64,000 nt of DNA from a candidate division KSB1 bacterium (GTDB lineage Bacteria > Zhuqueibacterota > Zhuqueibacteria > Oleimicrobiales > Geothermoviventaceae): NCBI GenBank assembly GCA_034506315.1, contig JAPDPT010000004.1:48979-112978 (forward strand), read 5' to 3'. The translations under genes were made by a program, and so were the position numbers. The notes under the pieces are model-generated. The model saw only the letters and a list, made by a program, of their open reading frames with translations. It made no database searches and was not told where the DNA came from. Shown here piece by piece: positions 29,450 to 38,721 of this stretch (its first letter is position 1; every line of letters begins with the position of its first letter).

Positions 29450-30382
29450 CTAAGGCTGCGGCCTGGTCAGCCACCATTCCACCATTCCTGCCAGGCGAGA
29501 GACCTCGGAAAAGTCCCCCGTTTCGCCCCCAAACCTGACCTGATCACACCGCCGGAGAAGCTCTTCAGCCTGGGCAATAAGACGCTCGTCCGCGGTCTTT
29601 TGTCGCAGTTCACGCAACAACTCGCTCGTCGTCAGTTCCAGGCCGCTCAAACCGTAGCGGGTCACCAGATACCGCCGGGCGATCTTGGAGATGCCCGCGT
29701 AGCTGTCCCTGACTTGAGAAGCCAAGGTACGGGCGCCCACGGCCTCCCGGAGTTCCGCCAGGAGCTGCTCCTCCCAGCTTGGCGGAGGTGGCAGTTCGGG
29801 CTGGGGTAGTCCCCCGTGCGTGCGCCGGAAGTAATAGATGCCACCCGCGGCCGCGAGTCCTACCCCTGCAGTAAGGTACACGAACCAGTGTCTGCCGCCC
29901 CTTCCCTCTGGGACCGGATCCGTGACCTCCAGCTGCAGGCGTTGTGTCCGAAGGCGTTGCGAAACGCCCGTGCGCGTATCGGTGTAGAGAACGGACATGG
30001 GTTCCACGTACGCCATGCCCAGTTCTTTCGGCTTCAAGACGAACCGGTGGGTTTGGACGACAACGGATTGGCCGCCGGAGCCCGCTTCGACACGGTTTGA
30101 GCTGCCCGAACCCAGTACTTCGAGATTGCGGACAACCGGCGTTCCGACGTCTGCCACCTCGTACCGGTAAGGCTCGCCGTCCCAGCGAAGTTCCACGCTC
30201 AGGGTAACCGTCCGATTGAGGGGAACCTGGGTCCTGTCGAGCGACGCGTGCAGCGCGATTTCTGGCGCCGGGGCCAGCCTCAGCGCCAGGGTGTCAGCCT
30301 CGCTCAGGGCGCCAGCAGGCTCCGACTGGAACCCAACCAGGAACCCGATCGTCCAGACGGCTGCAGTGGCAACTCTCCTCAC
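29450..30382 (-). CDS. Exported BatD-like protein with one membrane helix
   Basis: This 310-residue protein has an N-terminal signal (cleavage near P-A-G-A) and a beta-rich periplasmic domain opening with L-D-R-T-Q-V-P-L-N-R-T-V-T-L-S-V-E-L. One membrane helix lies at about 175-190, followed by a helical C-terminal domain with A-R-R-Y-L-V-T-R-Y-G-L-S-G-L-E-L-T-T. The layout parallels the 25576-26580 gene, so the operon carries two such proteins besides batD. I start it at GTG 30382, which has GGGGAGG six bases upstream; the frame extends to 30451 without a good ribosome site. Confidence 0.75.
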   Translation of the reverse strand: MRRVATAAVWTIGFLVGFQSEPAGALSEADTLALRLAPAPEIALHASLDRTQVPLNRTVTLSVELRWDGEPYRYEVADVGTPVVRNLEVLGSGSSNRVEAGSGGQSVVVQTHRFVLKPKELGMAYVEPMSVLYTDTRTGVSQRLRTQRLQLEVTDPVPEGRGGRHWFVYLTAGVGLAAAGGIYYFRRTHGGLPQPELPPPPSWEEQLLAELREAVGARTLASQVRDSYAGISKIARRYLVTRYGLSGLELTTSELLRELRQKTADERLIAQAEELLRRCDQVRFGGETGDFSEVSRLAGMVEWWLTRPQP

Positions 30383-30502
30383 CCTCAGCCTCCCCAGACA
30401 AACCCGAGGTCCGGCAGCCATTTGGCATCCGCAGTCTCTCCGGATCTCCACCGGAAAGGTGTGTCGCCCACGTGCGGAGGAGCAAGCGGCGTTCGCTGGC
30501 CT

Positions 30503-31048
30503 CTACTTGCCCCCCTTCGACGAGCCCTGGTCGCCCGCGGAGCTTGTGGCTTCCCCTTCCTGGAAAATGTCGAGCTGACTGATGTCCTTGCCCAGATACT
30601 TCAGCTCAAATTGCACGGAGGGCACGAGCTCGTGATTGGGGAATTTCTCGAGGAAGGTGTTGTAGGCCTGGCGCGCCTTGTCCAGATCCTTGACGTCGTT
30701 CGCGTAATGATAGCCGATCATGAAGTAGGCCTGCGCCAGTCGGGTGCTATTGGGGAATTGTTCGATCAGGCGCTGGTAGCTGGCGATGGCTCTCTTGTAG
30801 TCATGGAGGTTATTGGCGTACAGAAGACCGAGACGGTAAAGGGCTTCCTCGGCGTGACGTCCCGTGGGATAATCCTTGACCAGCTTTTCCAGAGTTTTGG
30901 CCGCTTCTTCGTATTGCTCTTTTTCTTGGAGATTCTTGGCCAGGCCAAACAGCTGCTCCTCCGTCATCTTCTGGGAACGGGAGCAGGAGGAGATGACAAA
31001 ACCCACAAGCAGCACCCCGCACATTATCACTGGAAGCCAAGCCCTCAT
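30503..31048 (-). CDS. TPR lipoprotein, YbgF/BamD-like
   Basis: This 181-residue lipoprotein has a signal peptide with lipobox I-S-S-C (C22) and four tetratricopeptide-type repeats (about 30-150). One is Y-E-E-A-A-K-T-L-E-K-L-V-K-D-Y-P, similar to CpoB/YbgF and BamD. The tail is Ser/Gly/Lys-rich. It would be a periplasmic scaffold. The ATG at 31048 follows GAGGAGG. It is the first gene after the probable promoter at 31087-31115 and heads the Bat operon; 120 bases separate it from the next gene. Confidence 0.82.
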   Translation of the reverse strand: MRAWLPVIMCGVLLVGFVISSCSRSQKMTEEQLFGLAKNLQEKEQYEEAAKTLEKLVKDYPTGRHAEEALYRLGLLYANNLHDYKRAIASYQRLIEQFPNSTRLAQAYFMIGYHYANDVKDLDKARQAYNTFLEKFPNHELVPSVQFELKYLGKDISQLDIFQEGEATSSAGDQGSSKGGK

Positions 31049-31086
31049 CGGTCCCTCCTCAGCCTGCTGTGTACGCGCCTCCTCAC

Positions 31087-31115
31087 ATGCTATCGGTTCT
31101 CCTGACCATCGACAA
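31087..31115 (-). promoter_or_regulatory. Probable sigma-70 promoter of the MoxR/Bat operon
   Basis: On the minus strand TTGTCG (31110-31115) and TAGCAT (31087-31092) are separated by 17 bases; each matches four of six consensus positions. It lies between the dnaK terminator and the first gene of the operon, where a promoter is needed. Confidence 0.45.
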
Positions 31116-31168
31116 CTCAAAGCTTTTAATTCCGCTCCGCCCCTCAAGGTTTCCTGCCACGGCGGCAA

Positions 31169-31196
31169 TAAAAAAGCGCGCCGTAGGGGCGCGCTC
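31169..31196 (-). terminator. Intrinsic terminator of dnaK
   Basis: A GC-rich stem (arms 31175-31182 and 31188-31195) is followed on the minus strand by TTTTTTA, 24 bases after the dnaK stop. It separates dnaK from the Bat operon. Confidence 0.92.
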
Positions 31197-31219
31197 TTAA
31201 GGAGAGGCACTGTCCGACC

Positions 31220-33112
31220 TCACTTATCCCCGTCCACGACCTCGAAATCGGCTTCCTCGGCCCCGGAGCTCGGGCCGGTACCGGTAGCGGTCCCCGACGA
31301 GGGAGCGCTCTCTGCCGCTTGCTGATAGAGGCGCGAAGCGATCTCATTCCACACCCTGGTCACCGCGTCCATCTCGCGCCGGATGGCCGCTGCGTCCTCT
31401 CCCGACATTACGGAACGCAGGTTCTGGATGGCCTCCTCGAGACGCTTCTTCGAGGGACCGTCGACTCGCTCCCCAAGCTCCTTCAGGCTCTTTTCGGTCT
31501 GGTAGATAAGCTGATCGGCCTGGTTCCGCAGGTCGACCAGCTCGCGACGCCGCCGGTCCTCTGCCTCGTATCGCTTGGCGTCGTCCACCATGCGTTCGAT
31601 CTCTTCCTTGCTGAGACCCGTGGCGGCCTCAATGCGGATATTCTGCTGGCGACCCGTGGCGCGATCCTTCGCGGTCACATGGAGGATGCCGTTGGCGTCG
31701 ATGTCGAACGTCACCTCAATCTGCGGTACCCCGCGGGGAGCCGGCGGAATTCCGTCCAGATAAAAGCGGCCCAGCGTCCGGTTGTAGGCGGCAAGCTCCC
31801 TCTCGCCCTGCAGAACGTGGATCTCCACCGTAGTCTGGTTGTCGGAAGCCGTGGTGAAGATCTCGCTCTTGCGGGTGGGGATGGTCGTATTCCGCGGGAT
31901 GAGTCGCGTGAACACCCCGCCCAACGTCTCAATGCCCAGAGACAGGGGCGTCACATCCAGAAGTACGATGTCCCTCACATCGCCGCCGAGGACACCAGCC
32001 TGAATGGCTGCGCCGATGGCGACTACTTCATCCGGATTCACGCCTTTGTGGGGCTCCTTCCCGAAGAAGTCGCGGACGAGCTGTTGAACACGGGGAATCC
32101 GGGTGGAGCCACCGACCAGGATCACCTCGTCGATGTCCTCAGGCCGAAGCCCGGCATCCCGCAGAGCTTGCCGACAAGGCTCCAGCGTCTTCAGAAAGAG
32201 ATCGTCGCACAGCTGCTCGAACCTGCTGCGGGTGAGGGTGAAGTTCAGATGCTTCGGACCAGCTTCAGTCGCGGTGATGAAGGGCAGGTTGATGTCCGTT
32301 TGCGCCAGGGTCGATAGTTCACACTTCGCCTTCTCCGCCGCCTCTTTGAGACGCTGCAGAGCCATGGGGTCTTTGGAAAGATCCACCCCTTCCTGTTTCC
32401 GGAACTCTGCTACCAGCCATTCGATGATGCGCTGATCGAAGTCGTCCCCGCCCAGATGGGTATCGCCATTGGTCGCCTTGACCTCAAAGACCCCGTCCCC
32501 TATCTCCAGGATGGAGATGTCGAAGGTGCCGCCTCCAAGATCGAACACGGCGATCTTCTCGTCCTTCTTCTTGTCGAGGCCGTAGGCCAAAGCGGCCGCC
32601 GTCGGCTCGTTGAGAATGCGTCGGACGGTGAACCCAGCAATTTCGCCCGCTTCCTTCGTCGCTTGTCGCTGGCTGTCATTGAAGTAGGCAGGGACGGTGA
32701 TGACCGCCTCCGTGACCTTTTCGCCCAGGTAGTCCTCTGCCGTCTGTTTCATCTTCTGAAGAATGATCGCGGAGATCTCCTGAGGCGTGTACTGCCTTCC
32801 GTCGACCTCTACCCGCACGGTGTCGTTGTTCCCGCGCACCACCTTGTAGGGGACTTCCTCAATCTCGCGTCCGACCTCGTCGTAGCGCCGTCCCATGAAG
32901 CGCTTAATGGAATAGATCGTTCTCTCGGGATTGGTGATGGCCTGCCGCTTTGCGATTTGGCCTACCAACCTCTCGCCGTTCTTGGTGAAGGCGACCACGG
33001 AGGGCGTAATCCGCGAGCCTTCGGAGTTGGGGATAACCACTACCTCTGTCCCTTCCATTACAGCGACTACCGAATTGGTCGTACCCAGATCGATTCCGAT
33101 AATCCTTGCCAT
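31220..33112 (-). CDS. dnaK: Hsp70 chaperone DnaK
   Basis: This 630-residue ATP-dependent chaperone starts [14 protein letters not shown], the canonical phosphate-1 motif. It carries [19 protein letters not shown] and the interdomain linker region [11 protein letters not shown]. The last residues [12 protein letters not shown] match the usual acidic DnaK tail. The ATG at 33112 follows CAGGAGGAA; the open frame continues to 33241 but passes through the terminator of the next gene. No grpE is adjacent, and I found no CIRCE element upstream. Confidence 0.97.
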   Translation of the reverse strand: MARIIGIDLGTTNSVVAVMEGTEVVVIPNSEGSRITPSVVAFTKNGERLVGQIAKRQAITNPERTIYSIKRFMGRRYDEVGREIEEVPYKVVRGNNDTVRVEVDGRQYTPQEISAIILQKMKQTAEDYLGEKVTEAVITVPAYFNDSQRQATKEAGEIAGFTVRRILNEPTAAALAYGLDKKKDEKIAVFDLGGGTFDISILEIGDGVFEVKATNGDTHLGGDDFDQRIIEWLVAEFRKQEGVDLSKDPMALQRLKEAAEKAKCELSTLAQTDINLPFITATEAGPKHLNFTLTRSRFEQLCDDLFLKTLEPCRQALRDAGLRPEDIDEVILVGGSTRIPRVQQLVRDFFGKEPHKGVNPDEVVAIGAAIQAGVLGGDVRDIVLLDVTPLSLGIETLGGVFTRLIPRNTTIPTRKSEIFTTASDNQTTVEIHVLQGERELAAYNRTLGRFYLDGIPPAPRGVPQIEVTFDIDANGILHVTAKDRATGRQQNIRIEAATGLSKEEIERMVDDAKRYEAEDRRRRELVDLRNQADQLIYQTEKSLKELGERVDGPSKKRLEEAIQNLRSVMSGEDAAAIRREMDAVTRVWNEIASRLYQQAAESAPSSGTATGTGPSSGAEEADFEVVDGDK

Positions 33113-33182
33113 TGTTTCCTCCTGCGTGATGCGAAAATTCTTGATTGAGCGGACGCCCCTTTCCCCGGCGACCAGTGGCAAG

Positions 33183-33216
33183 AAAAAACGACAGGGTCGC
33201 TTTTCGCAACCCTGTC
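33183..33216 (-). terminator. Intrinsic terminator of the zinc-ribbon gene
   Basis: Arms at 33190-33200 and 33206-33216 pair with one mismatch and are followed on the minus strand by GTTTTTTCTTG. It lies about 55 bases after the stop of the FmdB-type gene and upstream of dnaK, so dnaK has its own promoter. Confidence 0.88.
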
Positions 33217-33271
33217 TCCGAACGCGCCAAAAGGACGGCACCTTGCCAAGCGGACCCCGACCGCCTGCGTT

Positions 33272-33550
33272 TCAGTCGCGGCTTTCCGAAGAAGAGCTCC
33301 CCGAGCCGGACTTCGATCCGCTGTCGGAGCTCGCCTTGGATTCCCCCTCCGCAGCCTTCTTGTACGCACTGCTTCGGTAGTCTGTGATGTAAAATCCGTT
33401 CCCCTTGAACAGCAAGCCGGCCCCGGCGCTGATCAGCCGCTGCGCACGCCCTCCGCAGTGGGGGCACTGTTCGACGGGTGGTTCGGAGATCATCTGGAAT
33501 AGTTCGAAGTGGCGACCGCAATCCAGGCAACGATACTCGTACGTCGGCAT
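33272..33550 (-). CDS. FmdB-family zinc-ribbon protein
   Basis: This 92-residue protein starts M-P-T-Y-E-Y-R-C, the signature of the FmdB/CxxC_CxxC_SSSS family. Cysteine pairs C8/C11 and C29/C32 form a zinc ribbon. The tail is a Ser/Gly/Lys/Asp stretch (S-S-S-S near the end), as the family name implies. FmdB was named as a putative regulator of formamidase in Methylophilus; the actual role of most members is unknown. The ATG at 33550 follows GCGGAGG. Confidence 0.88.
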   Translation of the reverse strand: MPTYEYRCLDCGRHFELFQMISEPPVEQCPHCGGRAQRLISAGAGLLFKGNGFYITDYRSSAYKKAAEGESKASSDSGSKSGSGSSSSESRD

Positions 33551-33667
33551 CCTATCCACCTCCGCTGGCTATCAAATCGTCTGTGCTGCCGCGCGAGCCA
33601 GTGACAATCTGTCAGAACGGGACAAAACCACTGAGGACCGTGCAACCTCTGTTCCAATCTGTGGGAC

Positions 33668-34111
33668 TTAGGCCTGAATCCATCGTACGACGACTTCCTC
33701 CCGACCCCGCGTGCCCCGTCCGCCACGGCCAGCCGGATCCCTGGCAACCTCCAGGCGGCCCCGGAACGACTTGCGTAGCTGCTTTGCGATGTGCAGGGCC
33801 ATCCACTGATTGATTGTGGTGATCGTCCATCTTCTCCCTTCTTCGCGGATCTCGAGGATGCGGCAGAGGTGGTTGCGGCTGGACTCGATCTCCTCTTCGC
33901 GGCGCAGCATTCGGAGGATCTCGTCGCGCCGTTCCTCCAGAACCGGGCCTTCCGCGTAGACAATTCCTCCGACCACCCGGTCGCGGATCCTCCTGCACGC
34001 CTCGCAGAGCACCTCCTCCACCCCTTGCTCCCGAAGCTCCTCCCACCTTTTCCGATCCACCACCCATCTTCTCCCGTCGTGCAGAGACGGACAGCTTCGG
34101 CACACTTTCAT
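33668..34111 (-). CDS. Small zinc-binding protein, BCAM0308/NMD3-like
   Basis: This 147-residue, highly charged protein has cysteine pairs C4/C7 and C36/C39 spaced like an NMD3-type zinc finger, with D-G-R-R-W after the first pair. A helical middle and a basic C-terminal half follow, including I-T-T-I-N-Q-W-M-A-L-H-I-A-K-Q-L-R-K-S-F, then a Gly/Arg-rich stretch. It resembles conserved proteins annotated as BCAM0308 family, whose function is unknown; that link is from memory and only moderately sure. A good GGAGGGC lies before the ATG. The basic surface suggests nucleic-acid binding. Confidence 0.65.
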   Translation of the reverse strand: MKVCRSCPSLHDGRRWVVDRKRWEELREQGVEEVLCEACRRIRDRVVGGIVYAEGPVLEERRDEILRMLRREEEIESSRNHLCRILEIREEGRRWTITTINQWMALHIAKQLRKSFRGRLEVARDPAGRGGRGTRGREEVVVRWIQA

Positions 34112-34237
34112 GGCTTGCCCTCCATCTTGATCCCACTGGCCACGTTACCTAATGAGATCTTCCGAGAGGGACACTCCACCTTCTTGGACCGGTGACCGAT
34201 CCCCTATGCCTCTCGGCCGAAGCAACTGGGGCGGATC

Positions 34238-35740
34238 TCACTGTTTCTCTTCGGGTACTTCGATTGCCGCGAAGAAGGTGTTCTCACCCCTGCGGACCCT
34301 AAGGAGCAGGACATCCCCGGGTTTTAGCTCGGCCACTAGGCTCTGGAATTCCCGAGCCGAGGACACCTTCTGGCGGTTGGCTTCGAGGATCAAATCACCA
34401 CGGCGCAGGCCGGCCCGGGCAGCGGGGCTTCCGGGTTCCACCTCCGAGATCACGACGCCGCGCTCGCCTTCGTATCCGAGGCGAGAGGCAAGATCTTCGG
34501 TAAGAGTCTGGACGCTGAGACCAAGCGACTGGCTCCGGGCACTGCCCCCGCGCGCAAGGCGCTCCTCCTCAGGCCGCTCCCCGAGCTTCACGCGCAGTGT
34601 TCGGCGGCTTTTCTCGCGGATCAGGACCACCTCAACCTCCGCCCCCGGCGGATAGCTGGCCACGAGGTTGGTGAGGTGCTGGCTATCCTCGATCTTTCGT
34701 CCGTCGAACTCGAGAATCAGATCCCCCTCTTTGATCCCGGCCTTCTCCGCCGGGCTGTTCTTCTGCACTTGCGTGACCAGGGCGCCCATGGGCCGGTCAA
34801 GACCGTAGGCCTTGGCGATCTTCTCGTCGACGGACTGGATCCACACCCCCAGCCATCCCCGCACCACCTTGCCCTTGCTGACAAGCTGCTCCATGACCCA
34901 GCGGGCCATGTTAATGGGGATGGCAAACCCGATGCCCACGTTCGCCTGCCCCACGATCGCTGTGTTGATCCCCACCAGCTCGCCGCGCAGATTCACCAGC
35001 GCCCCGCCGCTGTTACCGGGGTTGATGGCGGCGTCGGTCTGAATGAAATCCTGGAATCGCATCTGGCTGCCGGAAATGTTAAGCCCTCGACGCCCCTTCG
35101 CGCTTACGATCCCGTGCGTCACGGTGTGCTCCAACACCTCGGAGAAGGGGCTACCGATGGCCAGTACCCACTCGCCGACCTCCAGCTTGTCCGAATCGCC
35201 AAAGCGAACTACGGGGAGCTCTTCGTCCGCTTCAATCTTCACCACCGCGATATCCGTACTGGCGTCGCTGCCGACCACCTTTGCCTTGTATTCCTTTCGG
35301 TTGTAAACGACGTAGATCTGGTCCGCGTCTTTGATGACATGGTGGTTCGTGAGGATGTACCCATCCTTGCTCACGATAACTCCCGATCCCAGCCCCCGCT
35401 GAATGTACTCCTGGTCGGGATAATCGAAAAAGCGGCGGAAGAAGTCATCTCCGAAGAAGTCCCTCCAGGGATTCTGAATTTGAACCTTCTTCTCCGAGGT
35501 AATGGTGACCACCGCAGGGGCCACCTTTTTCACTACCTCGACGAAAACCCGACTGGTATTCTGGGCCTCCAGGATAGCCTGAGATTGCGGACCCTGCTCA
35601 CCCAGAACGACGTTCGATTTGGGTTCCGGCGAAGATGCCGCCGTGGGCGAGGTCCAGTTCAGATTAGAGGCAACGATGAGACCGATCACCACGCCCACGA
35701 AAACCAGGAGAAGTCCACCGAGCACATACGAGCGTTTCAT
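34238..35740 (-). CDS. degQ: Periplasmic HtrA/Deg-type serine protease
   Basis: This 500-residue protease/chaperone handles misfolded envelope proteins. One N-terminal membrane helix (about 5-25) may be a signal anchor or signal peptide. The trypsin-like domain (about 65-260) carries the triad H134 (T-N-H-H-V), D163 (D-A-S-T-D-I-A) and S244 (G-N-S-G-G). Two PDZ domains follow, around 270-380 and 395-490. It is therefore DegP/DegQ/MucD-like rather than single-PDZ DegS. The ATG at 35740 follows GGGAGGA; the longer frame to 35884 is not protein-like. Confidence 0.93.
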   Translation of the reverse strand: MKRSYVLGGLLLVFVGVVIGLIVASNLNWTSPTAASSPEPKSNVVLGEQGPQSQAILEAQNTSRVFVEVVKKVAPAVVTITSEKKVQIQNPWRDFFGDDFFRRFFDYPDQEYIQRGLGSGVIVSKDGYILTNHHVIKDADQIYVVYNRKEYKAKVVGSDASTDIAVVKIEADEELPVVRFGDSDKLEVGEWVLAIGSPFSEVLEHTVTHGIVSAKGRRGLNISGSQMRFQDFIQTDAAINPGNSGGALVNLRGELVGINTAIVGQANVGIGFAIPINMARWVMEQLVSKGKVVRGWLGVWIQSVDEKIAKAYGLDRPMGALVTQVQKNSPAEKAGIKEGDLILEFDGRKIEDSQHLTNLVASYPPGAEVEVVLIREKSRRTLRVKLGERPEEERLARGGSARSQSLGLSVQTLTEDLASRLGYEGERGVVISEVEPGSPAARAGLRRGDLILEANRQKVSSAREFQSLVAELKPGDVLLLRVRRGENTFFAAIEVPEEKQ

Positions 35741-35993
35741 CGTGTTCCTCCCGCTCCCGAAACTCCTTGCTTTCTTATCGTAGGCCAAGGCTTTGACGAC
35801 ACAAGGGGCGTATTCGTTCCACCCGATTCCGGAAGGTCCCCCACGCCGACGCTCCTTGGGGCTTGTTAGGCGTCCTGTGCTCACGATACGGATCCCCCTT
35901 CGCAGCTGTCCCCCTGCCCTCTGCCCCAGCCCCGCGTCTGGTTACGGAGCCGGTGCGATTCCCAGCCGTGACCTCTCAGAAACGGTCCCGCCT

Positions 35994-37061
35994 TTAGGCG
36001 GCTTTCCGTACGCGAACGAACTGGTCCCCGACGCCCTGTCGGGTCCGCACACCCATGCCCCGGAGACGGAACACCGTGCCATCCCTCGTGCCGGGGGGCA
36101 CCCGCATCTCGACCTTCTTCCCCTGCACGGTGCTCACTCGGATTCTGGCTCCGCGATCCAGCTGTTCGCTGCGCAGCGGCACTTCGCAGTAGACATCCTT
36201 CCCCCGGCGGGTGAAGAAATGGTGCGGTTGTACCCGGAAGCGGAGGATAAGGTCCTGCCTGCGTCCGTCTCTCCTCTCGATCGACCGCCGCAGCCGGATC
36301 CGGCTCCCTGTGTCGGTCCCCTCAGGGACACGTACGGCGAATTTGCGCCGGGCTGTCACCTCCCCTTGGCCGCGGCAAACGGGGCAAGGATCCGAGATCA
36401 CGTAGCCTGTGCCGCCGCACGCCAGGCAGGGCCTGGACACAGCGAAGAAGCCCTGATCACTCACCACCCTGCCGGATCCGCCGCAAATACGGCAGACCGA
36501 ACGCGCCCCTGCGCTCCGGGCCCCTGTACCGCCGCACGCCTCGCAGCGTTGAGGAAGATTCACCTCCACGACAATCTCACCGCCCCGTGCAGCGGTGAGA
36601 AAAGGCACCTCGACCTCCACTTCCGGGCCGGCACTCTCCGCGCGCGATTGGGCCTGGGTCGCCGAACCAAACAGGTCCCCGAAGTCGAAGAACTGGCGAA
36701 ACAGGTCCCCAAGGCCGCCAAAGCCGTGCAGGTCATCGAAAGTGAACACGCGTCCGGTGCGGTGGCCGGCTCCAGCCTGCCCGAAGTGGCGCAGAATCTC
36801 CTCCCATCCCCCGGTACCCTGGAAACCGCCGAAGCCTGCACCGTACTTGCGCATCTGATCGTACTGGGCACGCTTCTGTGGGTCACTGAGGACTCCGTAG
36901 GCTTCTGCGATCTCCTTGAATTTCTCCTCTGCGCTCTTATCGCCCGGGTTCCGGTCGGGATGGTATTTCTTGGCCAGCTCACGGTAAGCTCGCTTGATCT
37001 CATCCTGCGTGGCATTTTCCCCCACGCCGAGGATCTTGTAGTAATCCTTAAAGGTGGTCAT
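35994..37061 (-). CDS. dnaJ: Chaperone DnaJ (Hsp40)
   Basis: This 355-residue co-chaperone of DnaK has a J domain (1-70) with H-P-D at residues 34-36, then a Gly/Phe-rich stretch. A zinc domain follows with four C-x-x-C-x-G-x-G repeats ([32 protein letters not shown]), then C-terminal substrate-binding beta domains. This is a full type I Hsp40. It lies 41 bases after the second DnaJ-type gene on the same strand and 2.9 kb from dnaK. Confidence 0.95.
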   Translation of the reverse strand: MTTFKDYYKILGVGENATQDEIKRAYRELAKKYHPDRNPGDKSAEEKFKEIAEAYGVLSDPQKRAQYDQMRKYGAGFGGFQGTGGWEEILRHFGQAGAGHRTGRVFTFDDLHGFGGLGDLFRQFFDFGDLFGSATQAQSRAESAGPEVEVEVPFLTAARGGEIVVEVNLPQRCEACGGTGARSAGARSVCRICGGSGRVVSDQGFFAVSRPCLACGGTGYVISDPCPVCRGQGEVTARRKFAVRVPEGTDTGSRIRLRRSIERRDGRRQDLILRFRVQPHHFFTRRGKDVYCEVPLRSEQLDRGARIRVSTVQGKKVEMRVPPGTRDGTVFRLRGMGVRTRQGVGDQFVRVRKAA

Positions 37062-37102
37062 GTACCCCTCGGCTTGAAGGCCTTCGTCATTGCCGCCGTG
37101 GT

Positions 37103-37708
37103 TCAGCTCAGGATTCGGATTAGCGCCGTAAGGTAGATGATTCGCATGCCTGTCGGCACCGGGATGCGCAGCCGATCGCCGTGCCGCACACCAGGCGGAA
37201 TGGCGATCACGAGTCGTCGACTGGCCTCCACGCGGCCGCTACCTCCGCAGCGAGGACAGATTGCCCCGCTCCGCGAAAGACCATAGCCCTCACAGAGCCC
37301 GCATTCGTGCGTGATCGGCACATCGAACGACACGCGCGTCCCCCACTGGGCCTCGGCGGGCGCAAGCTCGATCTCCAGCTCGGCGTCGAAATCCTCCCAT
37401 GCAGGGAACCCGCGCATTTCGCGCAGCATGTTCCAGATGAGCTCGTCCGCCAGGTCCAGGACGCCCCACCGATTGGCCGAGGCGGGGGCGCTTTGGCTCC
37501 GCAGCTTCCGATCGTAGGCGGCCCGCCGCTGCGGGTCCCGCAGGACCTCGTACGCCTCGGTGGCCCGCCGAAACCGCTCCGTGGCCTCGACATCACCATG
37601 CGTCACGTCGGGATGGCACTCCTTGGCTACCCGGCGGTACGCTCGTTTGATCTCCTCCGCGTCGGCGTCCCGATCCACACCCAGGATCTTGTAGTAATCG
37701 TCTTCCAT
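37103..37708 (-). CDS. Short DnaJ-domain protein with half zinc centre
   Basis: The 201-residue protein has an N-terminal J domain with H-P-D at residues 32-34, a linker, and a short beta domain. It has only two C-x-x-C repeats (C-G-L-C-E-G-Y-G and C-P-R-C-G-G-S-G), half of the type I zinc centre. It then stops where a normal DnaJ would continue with its substrate-binding domain II. I start at the ATG at 37708, where the J domain begins, but GGAGG directly abuts this ATG; a GTG at 37783 is the alternative. It probably recruits DnaK to particular clients. The truncation looks natural, since no continuation is seen in another frame. Confidence 0.8.
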   Translation of the reverse strand: MEDDYYKILGVDRDADAEEIKRAYRRVAKECHPDVTHGDVEATERFRRATEAYEVLRDPQRRAAYDRKLRSQSAPASANRWGVLDLADELIWNMLREMRGFPAWEDFDAELEIELAPAEAQWGTRVSFDVPITHECGLCEGYGLSRSGAICPRCGGSGRVEASRRLVIAIPPGVRHGDRLRIPVPTGMRIIYLTALIRILS

Positions 37709-37870
37709 CCTCCGGACAAGCGAGCCGGTTCGCCCTGTTGCCTTCCGGAATGCCGATCTCGCTTGCGAGATCAGGCTTCGCACCCGCCGTTTAATTTACC
37801 CGCGGGGCCCATCGATTGCAACCGGAATCTCCGCTCGTCCCTGAACCGACGCAGACGCCGCAGATGGGAA

Positions 37871-37889
37871 AGCCCGCCAGAGGCGGGCT
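37871..37889 (-). terminator. Terminator-like hairpin after hsp20
   Basis: An 8-bp GC-rich stem (AGCCCGCC and its complement, three-base loop) is followed on the minus strand by TTTCCC. It begins 37 bases after the hsp20 stop. Confidence 0.7.
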
Positions 37890-37926
37890 CCCCGACAGCC
37901 TTCTGCGAGCGGTGCTCAAAGGAGAC

Positions 37927-38376
37927 TCATTCCACCTCAACCTGGATCTCCTTAGGCCTGGCCTCCTCCTTCTTGGGTATCTCGATCACCAAGACGCCGT
38001 CCCGGTAGGTGGCTTTGACGCGCGTGGCGTCGGCCGTGTTCGGCAGGGTGAAGCTCCTCTGGAAGGTACCGAAGACCCGCTCCGAGCAGTAGTAGCAGCT
38101 CACGTCCTTCGGCGCATCCTGCTTCTTCTCAGCCCGGATGGTGAGGATGTTGTTGTCGACGCTGATCTTCAGGTCTTCTTTACGCACCCCAGGCAGCTCG
38201 GCCTTCACCACGATACCCTCATCGGTTTCGTACACGTCCATGGCCGGGACCCACAGAGTACCGGTCTCACCGCGCAGACTCGGCCAGCGCCCAAAGAACT
38301 CGTCCACCATACGGTTGAACTCGTCCTGGAAGTTGAGGAGCTCACGCATCACAGGTCTCCACCTCACGACTGCCAT
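37927..38376 (-). CDS. Small heat shock protein (Hsp20/alpha-crystallin)
   Basis: This 149-residue holdase chaperone has an N-terminal region with R-E-L-L-N-F-Q-D-E-F-N-R-M-V-D-E-F-F. Its alpha-crystallin domain (about 45-140) includes K-A-E-L-P-G-V-R-K-E-D-L-K-I-S, G-x-F-Q-R-S-F-T-L-P and A-T-Y-R-D-G-V-L. The C-terminal K-E-I-Q-V-E-V tail carries the I-x-V oligomerisation motif. GGAGGTGAAAA precedes the ATG. A sigma-54-like promoter lies about 80 bases upstream. Confidence 0.95.
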   Translation of the reverse strand: MAVVRWRPVMRELLNFQDEFNRMVDEFFGRWPSLRGETGTLWVPAMDVYETDEGIVVKAELPGVRKEDLKISVDNNILTIRAEKKQDAPKDVSCYYCSERVFGTFQRSFTLPNTADATRVKATYRDGVLVIEIPKKEEARPKEIQVEVE

Positions 38377-38721
38377 GGCTTTTCACCTCCCTGACCAAGC
38401 TTTCTTCGTCCCTGCTTTGAGTCTCACCGTCGGAGACTGTTCGCCCTTCTGCTCTACAAGGGGCGTGCCAGATCTCGGCTCGCTGGTCGAAGTCGAGGGA
38501 AACCGATGACTTAGGCGGGTCGGGGATGATCTGGAGACCGGGAAGAGCTCCCCGGCGATTTCGTCAGAGCTATGCCACTACGGCATATAGTTCGGAAGCT
38601 TTGTCGGTCCTAACACGGGCGTGGTCTGACCGAGACGTGCGGGGTAAGGCGGAGCACCTTCCCCTCGCCGTTGCGTCTTGCAAGGGCGAGAGTGCCACCG
38701 CAAGGCCAGCGATCTCGGCGG
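38377..38721. other. 345-base gap upstream of hsp20
   Basis: It holds the sigma-54-like element at 38455-38470 and a small TATGCC/GGCATA hairpin at 38571-38587. No gene was recognised. No CIRCE-type heat-shock repeat is present. Confidence 0.5.
38455..38470 (-). promoter_or_regulatory. Sigma-54-type promoter upstream of hsp20
   Basis: On the minus strand the sequence reads TGGCACG, four bases, then TTGTA. The consensus is TGGCACG-N4-TTGCA/T, so all -24 positions match and only the -12 C is replaced by T. It lies about 80 bases from the hsp20 ATG with a good ribosome site between. Confidence 0.5.

Noticed and set aside
33113..33271. CIRCE or sigma-32-type element upstream of dnaK
   Set aside because: No TTAGCACTC-type inverted repeat or convincing heat-shock promoter was found; only the terminator of the neighbouring gene is clear.
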